Shown here: piece by piece, positions 43,865 to 51,263 of the stretch
Layout of the letters: each line of letters begins with the position of its first letter
Position numbering within the stretch: the stretch's first letter is position 1
Assembly: GCA_030530215.1 (NCBI GenBank)
Contig: JAUMVJ010000002.1
Coordinates: 124,001-188,000 of the forward strand
From: Coriobacteriia bacterium
Lineage (GTDB): Bacteria; Actinomycetota; Coriobacteriia; Coriobacteriales; Eggerthellaceae
Length of the DNA: 64,000 nt
Direction: 5' to 3'
Made by a program: the position numbers and the translations under genes
Notes under the pieces: model-generated
Seen by the model: only the letters and a program-made list of their open reading frames with translations
What the model was told of the DNA's origin: nothing
Database searches by the model: none

Positions 43865-45109
43865 TTACGGGAACATTCCCAATATCCTTCGACCTAGACT
43901 TTCCCTGATTCCGGAAAGCGTTCTTGCTGCTTTTTGCAGATCGTCGAAGGTGTTGTAGAGCCCAAGGCTTATCCGGCAGCTTTGCTCTACGCCGAGCCGG
44001 CGATGGAGGGGTTGCGCGCAGTGCGTGCCCGTTCGTATACAGACGCCCGCTTCGTCTAAGGCCAGCGCCACATCCGTCGGGTGCACGCCTTTTACGCTGA
44101 AGGATACGATTCCCGTGCGGTCGTTTGCGTTGCCTGGGATGCCGTGCACCTTGCAATCGGGGATTTCAGAGAAGCATCCAAGGAGGTAGCCTGTGAGCTC
44201 CTTTTCGTGGTTATGAATTGAGTTGAGCCCAATTCCGTCAAGATAATCGGCGGCGGCAGCCATGCTGATGGCGCCAACCACGTTGGGGGTTCCTGCTTCG
44301 AGCTTGCGAATGTTGTCCAGGTAGCTCGATTGGCTCTCCCATACCTCGTCTACCATGCCGCCGCCAAGCATGAACGCGCTTGTGTCGGCAATGAGATCCT
44401 GTTTTATGTACATTGCTCCGATGCCTGATAGGGCATACATTTTGTGGCCGGAAAAAGCGGCGAAGTCTACTCCTAGCGCGTGCAGGTTGAGGGGAAGGTG
44501 ACCGATGCTTTGTGCGCAGTCGAGCACGACCTTGGCGCCATATTCATGGGAAAGCTCGACGACATCTTCGATGGGGAATACCGTTCCGAGCACATTGGAT
44601 ACGTGAGCAAGCGCGACGATCTTCGTTTTCGCGCTTACCGATGCTTTGAAAGCGTCCCAGTCAAGGCGCCCATTGGCATCAAAGGGGCTTATGATCAGTC
44701 GAGCGCCTGCCTGCTTGCAGGCGTGCTGCCAGATAAGGAAGTTGCTATGATGCTCGGCCGCGGTAACGAGAACCTCGTCGCCAGGGCCAAGCATCTTTGC
44801 CGCATAGGCTTGCGCTATCGTGTTCAGGCCCTCGGTTGTTCCAGCGGTGAAGGCGATTTCCTCGGCATTTGCCCCGACGAAGGCCGCGATCCTTTCGCGT
44901 GCCTGCTCGTAGAGCTGCGTCACTTGGAGGTTTAATCCGTACTCCCCGCGCCCAGGGTTCGCCGCGCCGTTGCGATAATAGGCCTCCACGGCGCTCAGCA
45001 CCGTGGAGGGGATTTGGGTTGTTGCGGCGTTGTCTAGGTAGGCAATTTTGCTTTGGGCGAGAAAAGGGAAGTCCTCGCGGCAGATTATGCGATCCTGCAG
45101 CGTTTCCAT
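43865..45109 (-). CDS. SufS/CsdA-type cysteine desulfurase
   Basis: PLP enzyme that removes sulfur from cysteine as a protein persulfide. The 414-residue protein has YLDNAATTQIP, TAEHHSNFLIW, the PLP Lys in SGHKMY and the active-site Cys in GTHCAQP, as in the group II (SufS) class. ATG 45109 follows GAGGAATAACG, directly behind the preceding gene; the longer frame to 45145 overlaps it. Being last in the cytochrome b / ferredoxin / aldehyde oxidoreductase operon, it may provide sulfur for the tungstopterin or the iron-sulfur clusters, in the way that a desulfurase supports formate dehydrogenase. That role is inferred from position. Confidence 0.85.
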   Translation of the reverse strand: METLQDRIICREDFPFLAQSKIAYLDNAATTQIPSTVLSAVEAYYRNGAANPGRGEYGLNLQVTQLYEQARERIAAFVGANAEEIAFTAGTTEGLNTIAQAYAAKMLGPGDEVLVTAAEHHSNFLIWQHACKQAGARLIISPFDANGRLDWDAFKASVSAKTKIVALAHVSNVLGTVFPIEDVVELSHEYGAKVVLDCAQSIGHLPLNLHALGVDFAAFSGHKMYALSGIGAMYIKQDLIADTSAFMLGGGMVDEVWESQSSYLDNIRKLEAGTPNVVGAISMAAAADYLDGIGLNSIHNHEKELTGYLLGCFSEIPDCKVHGIPGNANDRTGIVSFSVKGVHPTDVALALDEAGVCIRTGTHCAQPLHRRLGVEQSCRISLGLYNTFDDLQKAARTLSGIRESLGRRILGMFP

Positions 45110-45111
45110 CG

Positions 45112-45642
45112 TTATTCCTCGGCGATAAGGGCTAATTGCATGCAACGCAAATCGATGAGCCTCGATACGATCAGAAGTACATCGTGGTACGAGCTCGCTT
45201 TCTCGAAGCGTGCCCGAAGAGCTTTCGCAAGCGAGACATCGCCTATCTTCGTTTCGATCCAGGCGACAAGACGGTCTTGGTCGGCGAAGCTCACCGATCC
45301 GCTGCCGCCCGTTTTGAAGCCAAGACCTGCCGTGCCGTAACGGAAGAACTTTGCGGCCTCGTTCAAGGCATACAGATGAAGCCAGCTTTCGCCTGCGGCG
45401 GCGTTCAGGTCCATGACGTCAAGATGGTCGCCCCAGTCAAGCTCGCGCATAAGATGACGCGCCTCGTCAGCGCTGGGAACGTCGAAACCGCCTAGGTTCG
45501 CAAGCTCCTCGGGGGAGGCCAGGGAACTTGCGCCGCCGGAGCTGCCCTTTTCCGCGGCGGTCACGATGGGCGCGGGCTTTTCAGCTTCGTTCGATTGGCA
45601 TTGGCTTTTGCTTGTAACTGCGCAGGTGACCTCGTGGATCAT
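45112..45642 (-). CDS. Unknown protein of the aldehyde oxidoreductase operon
   Basis: A 176-residue protein that I do not recognise. The first ~45 residues are low in complexity (Ser/Ala/Lys/Glu) and include two Cys (TCAVTSKSQC); the rest is predicted mostly helical, with NLGGFDVPSADEARHLMRELDWGDHLDVMDLNAA, and ends in a helix with SRLIDLRCMQLALIAEE. ATG 45642 has GGAGAG eight bases upstream; a GTG at 45651 overlapping the previous stop is the alternative. It lies between the aldehyde oxidoreductase and cysteine desulfurase genes with no spacing, so an assembly or chaperone function for the tungsten enzyme is a fair guess, nothing more. Confidence 0.7.
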   Translation of the reverse strand: MIHEVTCAVTSKSQCQSNEAEKPAPIVTAAEKGSSGGASSLASPEELANLGGFDVPSADEARHLMRELDWGDHLDVMDLNAAAGESWLHLYALNEAAKFFRYGTAGLGFKTGGSGSVSFADQDRLVAWIETKIGDVSLAKALRARFEKASSYHDVLLIVSRLIDLRCMQLALIAEE

Positions 45643-45647
45643 TGCGC

Positions 45648-47732
45648 TCACTCTCCTTTATAGATTCCTGCTTCTTCAAGGGCGTTGGCGTAGTCTGCAA
45701 GGTCGAAGGATTCAAGGGATTTACGGGTAGGCCAGCCGCCCTCTTCGTCCCAGCCTTCAAGCTTGTAGAAGCGCGTTTTCACGTCTTCGAATTTCTTGCG
45801 ATCGAGTGTGCGGCCCTTGCAGCCGTCGAACTTCCATTCTCCGTCCTCGTAAACGGTCAGCCAGTAGTCGGTGGATGTTGGGACCTCGAAGACGTAGTCG
45901 GCGAATGTCTCCATCTCGCGGGTACGGCCCTGGAGATACCAAATGGTGCGATCCATCATGAAGATCTTTCGGCCGATCTCGAGGCTTTCTTCGAAGCTCA
46001 GATCAAGTCCGGTGACAGCCTTGTACATGCGCGGCTCGAAGTCGGGCGTGGCGCCGGTGGTGTCCCAGTCGGGGTCGTTGTAGTTCAAAAGCGTCGGCCA
46101 AACGGAGTCGCACAAACCCATGGAGGAAAGCCAAAATCGTCCGTAGTGGCGCATCCAGGCCACGGTCTCGAGCTTTTCGTCACTGTAGATGCCTTCGTTG
46201 CTGTAGTTGAAGCCCATGACATCAAGGCCGGTTGATTTCGCCAGCCGTTCAACGACATCCTTAGCGGGCAGCAGGTAGTCTATCTTGGAGAGGTTGCAGA
46301 TGGTGGGCAGCCAGTGGACGTGAGCGTTAATGCCGTGCTCGTTGATGTCGCGGTCGGTGAACACCGAGCCGTAGCTCCATTCAACCTCGAGGCGCGGGTC
46401 GTAGTGCTGGTAGTAGTTCCATTGCGGATAGGGGAACAGTCCCGATTTCGTGTCTTCGTCCCAGCGGCCCCAGGTTTTGACTGCGCGCGCCGGGCCTTCG
46501 GCCATGGTGTCTCCGAGGCCTTTTCGGTAGGCGATCGAGTACAGGAACTCTTCGATGAACTCACGGCTGCCGTACTTGTCGAAGGGCAGATCGGTGTCGA
46601 TTTCCTTGCCTTTACCAAGGATGCCCATCTTGTAGAGCGCGCGCAGGTAATCGAGGAAGCCGCGGTCGAAGCCGTTGATGCCAAGCTTGTTGAGCAGGCC
46701 GGCCGCATAGAGCATGTCCTCCTTCTTGTCAGCTGTGAGGTAGTACATGGAGGCTGCGCACATGGTGCCGTTGGCAAAGCCGTCGTCGAAGTTATGACGG
46801 CAATTGCGGGTACAGCCGGGGCAGCCGTAGGGACGCGCCAGCAGATCGCGTGAGGTCCAGTGCGCGCCGCCCGAGCCGGGTTGGCGGGTGAGCGTGCCGA
46901 AGATTCGCGCGTCGTAGGTGGTTGCACCTGGGTCGGGCTGCTCGTAGGAGGGGTTGTCTACTTTGTAGACGAAGCGCTTTTGGTACTCCATGCGAAGTTC
47001 AAGCAGGGCTGCCGGATCGGCAACGGGGATGCTCTTGGTGCCGAAGAAGCTGATAGCCTTGAGTTTCTTGGAACCCCAGACCGCGCCGAGTCCGCTTTGG
47101 CCCGCCTGATGGGCGCCGTCGGTGGTGATGGTGCCGCTGCGCGCAAGGTTCTCGGATGCGGGACCGATGCAGATGACGGCAGGCTTTTGAGTTGATCGGC
47201 CTGAATCGCGTGTTGAGCCCATGTCATGCCAGGAACCATCCTCAGCGTTATCGAGGATCAAGTTCCAGATAGTTTCTTGGGTGTCGTCGGTCCATTTGCC
47301 CCATATATCGCTGGCGTCGTGGAAGACTACTTCCTCGTTTTGCACTTCAACCCAAACGGGGTCGCTTGACGCTCCGGTGATCACGGTTGCGTCGAAGCCG
47401 GCCGTTTTCATGGATTCCGCAATGCGCCCGCCTATGTTGGAGCGGGTGAACCATTCGGGGTCCGCGAACGAGCCGATGCCCTGGATCTCGACGCGCGCAG
47501 CGCCGGCGGGGACGGGGGTGCCCGACAGGGGGCTCGAGGAAATGGTTACGACATTGCCCGGATCGAAGGGGCCTATCGTCTTATCTTTGCAGTAGTCCCA
47601 GAAAAGGGCGGTTCCCATTCCGTGTCCGCCGCCGTATTTTTGGTAGGGCTCCGAATCGATGATCTCGTAGCTTTTGTCGGTAAGATTCAGGATCAAGATC
47701 TTACCCATATATCCGCCCATAGCTTTTGCCAT
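45648..47732 (-). CDS. Tungsten-type aldehyde:ferredoxin oxidoreductase family protein
   Basis: Tungsto-bis-pterin and [4Fe-4S] enzyme, typically oxidising aldehydes or reducing carboxylic acids. The 694-residue protein has the N-terminal AOR domain (GKILILNLTDKSYEIID ... YGGGHGMGTALFW) and cluster ligands Cys304, Cys307 and Cys311 (CPGCTRNC) with Cys541 (GLCDSVW) as the probable fourth. It has no signal peptide. The two upstream genes encode a Tat-type ferredoxin and a cytochrome b, so its electrons probably go to or come from the membrane rather than only soluble ferredoxin. Benzoyl-CoA reductase BamB and other AOR relatives share this fold, so the substrate is open. ATG 47732 has an AGAGGTG site. 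Confidence 0.88.
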   Translation of the reverse strand: MAKAMGGYMGKILILNLTDKSYEIIDSEPYQKYGGGHGMGTALFWDYCKDKTIGPFDPGNVVTISSSPLSGTPVPAGAARVEIQGIGSFADPEWFTRSNIGGRIAESMKTAGFDATVITGASSDPVWVEVQNEEVVFHDASDIWGKWTDDTQETIWNLILDNAEDGSWHDMGSTRDSGRSTQKPAVICIGPASENLARSGTITTDGAHQAGQSGLGAVWGSKKLKAISFFGTKSIPVADPAALLELRMEYQKRFVYKVDNPSYEQPDPGATTYDARIFGTLTRQPGSGGAHWTSRDLLARPYGCPGCTRNCRHNFDDGFANGTMCAASMYYLTADKKEDMLYAAGLLNKLGINGFDRGFLDYLRALYKMGILGKGKEIDTDLPFDKYGSREFIEEFLYSIAYRKGLGDTMAEGPARAVKTWGRWDEDTKSGLFPYPQWNYYQHYDPRLEVEWSYGSVFTDRDINEHGINAHVHWLPTICNLSKIDYLLPAKDVVERLAKSTGLDVMGFNYSNEGIYSDEKLETVAWMRHYGRFWLSSMGLCDSVWPTLLNYNDPDWDTTGATPDFEPRMYKAVTGLDLSFEESLEIGRKIFMMDRTIWYLQGRTREMETFADYVFEVPTSTDYWLTVYEDGEWKFDGCKGRTLDRKKFEDVKTRFYKLEGWDEEGGWPTRKSLESFDLADYANALEEAGIYKGE

Positions 47733-47766
47733 GGTGCACCTCTTTCTCTAAGCAGCTTTCAAGCGA

Positions 47767-48474
47767 CTACCAGGCCTCTTCGCCTTCTTTTGCGATGTTT
47801 GAGGGGTCGACCGGCACGGAAACATCCGAGGGGACCGCTCCTTCGTCATCGACGGGGAAGCCGATGATCGCCCAGTGCTCGTTGCGCAGGTTAACCTCGT
47901 AGCCGGAGTCGTCTTGCTCGGGCAGCTCGGTAGTGAATTTGATGGCGCTTACCGGGCACACCGAAACGCATGCTTGGCATCCGCCCGGGCCGCCCTCTTC
48001 TGTCATGTAGGGGGTGTTGGTGCAGAGATCGCACTTCTGGACATGCCGCTCCTCGAAGTTCCATTGCACACGTGAAGGGGTGAACAGGCACCCGGCGACG
48101 CAGCTTTCGCAGCCGATACACATGCGTTCATCGACCATGCGGACGCCGGTGTCGGGATCGACGTGCATCGCTCCCGTGGGGCAGGCCTTCACGCAGCCCG
48201 GATCGGCGCATTGCCGGCATTGCATCTGGCCGATCTCGTTGGGAAAGCACCCCAGCGGGTTCTTCTTGATCTGGATGCGCGAAAGACTGCGGTTGACGTG
48301 ACCATGATGGGCGAGTGAGCAAGCCATCATGCAGGTTTCGCAGCCTGCGCATTTTTTGGTGTCAACAAGCAGGTAGCCGCCCGAGGTCTCCACGGCGTAA
48401 ACGCCGTTGCCCATGAACCAAGCAGCCGTGCCGCTGCCTGCAAGGAGCGCTCCGATGCCAACACCGCCGAGCAT
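47767..48474 (-). CDS. Four-cluster ferredoxin subunit (HybA/DmsB-like), main body of an interrupted gene
   Basis: Electron-transfer subunit with four [4Fe-4S] motifs: CAGCETCMMACSLAH, CRQCADPGCVKACP, CIGCESCVAGC and CDLC with CQACVSVCP, like the ferredoxin partners of molybdo- or tungsto-enzymes. The ATG at 48474 begins inside a Tat signal: the codons before it read AVSRRHFLA and continue into MLGGVGIGALLAG. The frame stays open back to a TAG at 48559-48561 and no usable start codon lies between. The proper start is probably ATG 48594 (next entry). Beginning at 48474 would give a protein without the twin arginines, thus not exported. It lies between the cytochrome b and aldehyde oxidoreductase genes. 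Confidence 0.88.
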   Translation of the reverse strand: MLGGVGIGALLAGSGTAAWFMGNGVYAVETSGGYLLVDTKKCAGCETCMMACSLAHHGHVNRSLSRIQIKKNPLGCFPNEIGQMQCRQCADPGCVKACPTGAMHVDPDTGVRMVDERMCIGCESCVAGCLFTPSRVQWNFEERHVQKCDLCTNTPYMTEEGGPGGCQACVSVCPVSAIKFTTELPEQDDSGYEVNLRNEHWAIIGFPVDDEGAVPSDVSVPVDPSNIAKEGEEAW

Positions 48475-48594
48475 TGCCAGGAAATGGCGGCGCGAAACGG
48501 CGCCTTTGGCTTTCTCGCCGCTGCCCTTATCCGGGGTTTGCTGGTGGTTATTTTGGAGCTATGTCTGATCGTTGACTTCAGTTGTTGTTTCCAT
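48475..48594 (-). pseudogene. N-terminal part of the Tat ferredoxin gene with in-frame TAG at codon 12
   Basis: ATG 48594 lies two bases after the TAA of the cytochrome b gene and has AAGGGGG upstream, the usual coupled-operon layout. Translation reads METTTEVNDQT, then TAG (48559-48561), then LQNNHQQTPDKG ... AVSRRHFLA, flowing in the same frame into the ferredoxin body. The twin-arginine SRRxFL motif is therefore encoded but separated from its start by one UAG codon. Gln (CAG) is the simplest original codon. It may be a true mutation, a suppressed or recoded codon, or an error in the sequence. Confidence 0.8.
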
Positions 48595-48596
48595 GT

Positions 48597-49397
48597 TTAC
48601 GCCCCCTTCTGGGTGCCTGCTTGGTCGCCGGCGCTCTTGGCGTTTGCCTGCTTCTTCTCTAACTCTTCAACCCAGGCGGCATGTTCTTCCTTGGCGTGAT
48701 CGAAAGGAACGGTGCCATGCAGCATCGAGGGGAAGGTCTTCCAAGAGGAAGGGATGACAACGGCGAAAAAGACATGGGCCAAAAGGAACAGGAGCATGAG
48801 CACTGCGCATAGGTCGTGCGCCCAGTTGGCCACGAGCATGACCTCGCCGGGGATCGAAACCCAGCGGGCGAGGGTTTTTATGATGCCCGTTATCGCCATG
48901 GCGGCGGCGATGCCGACGGCTGCAAGGAAGGCCATGCGCTCGCTCTCAAAGTACTTTTCCTCGCGAGGATAAGTGAAGCGCTTGAAGCCCATGAGCGAGC
49001 CGTAGTGGTTGATGGTGTAGACGAACGCGCGCTTTGTCGGAAGATGCTCGTGCAGGCGATACGCGGAAATGATCGTGTTGCCTACCCAATAGAAGGTGCC
49101 GAACAGGAAGAGGCAGGCAAACACATAGTGCACGTTGAACCAGGGCACTGATCCTTCGCCGCCACCCACGAACGAGGGCGTGATGCGTGTTCCTAAAAGG
49201 AAGCCCGAAATCAGCAACAACACGGTTCCGATGGCGTGGCTCCAGTGCGCAACGCGTGCGGGGATGTCGTGCCTTAATATGCGATCGCCCCTGATTTCAG
49301 GGTCTTGCCGTCGGCTGAGCCCTGACATCAGGAATCCAAGGAACGGCATGATGAATATCAACAACGCTCCATGGTTGAACAAGATGGTTTCTGTCAT
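48597..49397 (-). CDS. Membrane cytochrome b subunit (formate dehydrogenase gamma / b561-like)
   Basis: A 266-residue integral membrane protein with about five hydrophobic segments. Candidate haem-ligating His residues are in RVAHWSHAIG, FNVHYVFA and WAHDLCAVLMLLFLLAHVFF, as in di-haem b subunits of formate dehydrogenase and Ni-Fe hydrogenase. It would link the ferredoxin/aldehyde oxidoreductase pair to the quinone pool. It is the first gene of the operon, with GAGGAGGAAC before ATG 49397 and a palindrome-rich 342-base region upstream. The C-terminal ~35 residues are charged and cytosolic (EELEKKQANAKS). Confidence 0.85.
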   Translation of the reverse strand: MTETILFNHGALLIFIMPFLGFLMSGLSRRQDPEIRGDRILRHDIPARVAHWSHAIGTVLLLISGFLLGTRITPSFVGGGEGSVPWFNVHYVFACLFLFGTFYWVGNTIISAYRLHEHLPTKRAFVYTINHYGSLMGFKRFTYPREEKYFESERMAFLAAVGIAAAMAITGIIKTLARWVSIPGEVMLVANWAHDLCAVLMLLFLLAHVFFAVVIPSSWKTFPSMLHGTVPFDHAKEEHAAWVEELEKKQANAKSAGDQAGTQKGA

Positions 49398-49441
49398 TTG
49401 TTCCTCCTCATCATCGATGAGGAAAAACTAGCATTTATCAT

Positions 49442-49463
49442 CTGAACAGGTAAAACTGCTCAG
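49442..49463. promoter_or_regulatory. Imperfect inverted repeat CTGAACAG-N6-CTGCTCAG
   Basis: Two 8-base arms with one mismatch, 45 bases upstream of the cytochrome b start on the minus strand, so close to where RNA polymerase would bind. Shares the TGAAC half-site. Confidence 0.4.
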
Positions 49464-49506
49464 AATGAAGAGATTAAGGCGTGATTTGCGTAGATTTGCT
49501 TGCGCC

Positions 49507-49527
49507 AACTGTTCATTATGAACAGTT
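49507..49527. promoter_or_regulatory. Perfect palindrome AACTGTTCAT-T-ATGAACAGTT
   Basis: Two exact 10-bp arms around a single T. It is the most extended operator-like element in the window and contains the TGAAC half-site in outward arrangement (GTTCAT / ATGAAC). It lies 110 bases before the cytochrome b start, a position fitting an activator or a repressor. Confidence 0.65.
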
Positions 49528-49695
49528 GAAGGCGTAGTGCATCAGATGCCTGGCTGCGATGGGCGTTTAAGTGTTCATCGCAGGGAGGAAAAGAACATTT
49601 ACCGGCAAAGAAAAAAGCGTTTTCTGCTTTTCGTGAAATTGAAAATAGGCTAAATAAATCGAAATCGGTGAAAATTCAGGCCGGAAAACGCACTG

Positions 49696-49707
49696 TGAAC
49701 CCGTTCA
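49696..49707. promoter_or_regulatory. Operator-like palindrome TGAAC-CC-GTTCA
   Basis: Same arms and spacing as the sites at 11506, 11574, 11644 and 38506. It lies just behind the end of the Fic-like gene and about 300 bases before the cytochrome b start. Confidence 0.55.
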
Positions 49708-49739
49708 AACCTTTCAGCTGTCTTTTTCATTTCGAGTTT

Positions 49740-51026
49740 TCACGCGTGATAAGTTGAGCGGAACTTCAAAAAAGATTTTGAGGCAACGTAGGCATGTGCT
49801 TTGCCTTGATGTTTGAAATCCAAAAAGCCCGATTCCTGCAAGCCGATAAGGTCGCGGCGTGACGTTGCATACGAGATTCCGTGCACAAGCCGATGGCTTT
49901 CGACGGTGAAGGTATGCCCTGGTTCAGCGAAGGCCTTGGCCAATATGGTCCGTTGTCGAGCGTTGATGCGCCCGTCCTCCCGGCAGACCTCTTCAAGGGC
50001 GCATTGGGCTTGCGCGAGCTTTTCGGCTAGAGCTGCTGCATCGTTCGCCGTTCGTTCCAGGCACAGCAGGCCTACGGTGGAAAGAAGGGATCGGTCTCCT
50101 ACGATATGGCGCATGGTATGTCGGCACTCGTCGAACGAGTAGGGGGAATCGTTCAAGAATTGGCCACGTTTCCAGGCGCAATAAGTTTCCGAGAAGGGCA
50201 AAACCGCCAAGGCGTCAAAACCGTCTTTTAAAAATATGAGACGGCGCAAAAGCGAAGAGAGAGGCGCGTACGCCACTCCGCCTGCGCGAACCAGGCGCAG
50301 GGTTTCGCTCACGATGAGCGCCCGAAGGACGGGGAGGTCTTCGCTGTGGGGCTCTCCCTCTTGAGCATATTCAAGCGCACGAAGGGCTGTGGCTTCAGCC
50401 GAGTCGGTTTGATATTTGCTTCCGCAATCGACGCCCAGTTTTTTCGCATATTCATCTAACGAGGCGCTCGAGACCCCTTCGGTTAGGAGCTCGCGAAGGT
50501 CAGCAAGCAAGCTGCGTTCGAGCGGGCGATCGGTGAATTCGTCGAGTTTGCCCTCGAGCGCGATGGTGTTGGCTGCGATTCGCTCCAGGCCGTCGAGCGT
50601 TGTATTTTCCGAGGCGCTTTTGGGCGCAAGGATTTCTTCCGGGGTGATGCCAGATCGGTCGAAGGAAGCGCGAAGCTCGCGCAGCCATAGGTCGTGCGCA
50701 AGCCCATCGGACACTGATTCCTTGATTGCCCGATCGAGGGTTGATCCAGGTCTGCCCAGCTGGTCGAGTTCCAGCGAAAGTCTCTCGAGTTCGTAGGTGC
50801 GCCTATACCAGACCAGGTCGCCATCGAATCCTTCGAACAGGTGAACGCCCTGACAACGCCCCAACGACTCCATGACACGCCAGCAATCGTAGGCGCTCAA
50901 GCCCGTAGGTAGGGGATGTGCCAGGAACTGCTCCCAGGTTAGCGCACGACGTTGTGCGGAGCGCAAAAGGTCGCGGAAGTTCTTGTCTTTGAAAAGAACA
51001 GGTATTTCCACAGCTTCTTTTTTCAT
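49740..51026 (-). CDS. Fic-like protein with degenerate active site and C-terminal winged helix
   Basis: A 428-residue protein that looks like a Fic-domain protein by layout. An [ST]xxxEG inhibitory-helix-type motif is present (NTIALEG), and SSLLRRLIFLKDGFDALAVLPFSETY matches the region after the Fic active loop. The active motif HPFxxGNGR itself is absent; the place reads VRAGGVAYAPL. The C-terminus is a winged helix (INARQRTILAKAFAEPGHTF ... SYATSRRDLIGLQESGFLDFKHQGKAHAYV) as in many Fic proteins. It could be a DNA-binding regulator derived from Fic. The frame extends to 51161, but that would begin in the terminator of the preceding gene; ATG 51026 is preferred. Confidence 0.5.
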   Translation of the reverse strand: MKKEAVEIPVLFKDKNFRDLLRSAQRRALTWEQFLAHPLPTGLSAYDCWRVMESLGRCQGVHLFEGFDGDLVWYRRTYELERLSLELDQLGRPGSTLDRAIKESVSDGLAHDLWLRELRASFDRSGITPEEILAPKSASENTTLDGLERIAANTIALEGKLDEFTDRPLERSLLADLRELLTEGVSSASLDEYAKKLGVDCGSKYQTDSAEATALRALEYAQEGEPHSEDLPVLRALIVSETLRLVRAGGVAYAPLSSLLRRLIFLKDGFDALAVLPFSETYCAWKRGQFLNDSPYSFDECRHTMRHIVGDRSLLSTVGLLCLERTANDAAALAEKLAQAQCALEEVCREDGRINARQRTILAKAFAEPGHTFTVESHRLVHGISYATSRRDLIGLQESGFLDFKHQGKAHAYVASKSFLKFRSTYHA

Positions 51027-51157
51027 CGTTAACGCACCGTGATCGATCAAACTCGCTTCGCTTAACGTTATAAGGCCCCGGCCTGTCCGACGAGTACTGG
51101 TTTCGATAAGCGGGTTCCGCTTTTCCGGGCGGCGACCTGCGCTCGCTTGCAAATATG

Positions 51158-51198
51158 GCAAAAGGGCCCGACTCCGGGGGTTCCGGAGTCGGGCCCTT
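51158..51198 (-). terminator. Strong terminator of the surface-protein gene
   Basis: A perfect 16-bp stem AAGGGCCCGACTCCGG / CCGGAGTCGGGCCCTT with a 5-nt loop, followed on the minus strand by further T residues (CCCTTTTGCC). It lies 66 bases behind the stop of the giant surface-protein gene. Confidence 0.88.
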
Positions 51199-51263
51199 GC
51201 GGCTTAGTTGCTGTTTAGCTCGTTCAAGCCTTGGTCGTGCTTCGATTGCGGCTAGAAGTATGG

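Larger units (their letters stand above)
49398..49739. promoter_or_regulatory. Control region of the cytochrome b / aldehyde oxidoreductase operon
   Basis: A 342-base AT-rich region with no gene, between the Fic-like gene and cytochrome b (both minus strand). It contains a 10+10 palindrome at 49507-49527, a TGAAC-CC-GTTCA at 49696-49707 and an imperfect CTGAACAG-N6-CTGCTCAG at 49442-49463, all sharing the TGAAC/GTTCA half-site seen before two other operons of the window. Confidence 0.65.

Noticed and set aside
40006-48561. Genome-wide reassignment of UAG
   Set aside because: Many genes in the window end in TAG (for example at 1583, 4538, 6506, 9100, 18396, 19269, 20876, 42496 and 58955) with normal spacing to the next gene, so UAG is an ordinary stop here. 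Only local suppression or mutation is considered.
51027-51161. Longer N-terminus for the Fic-like protein from 51161
   Set aside because: It would start at the edge of the strong terminator hairpin of the surface-protein gene; the extra 45 residues look non-coding.
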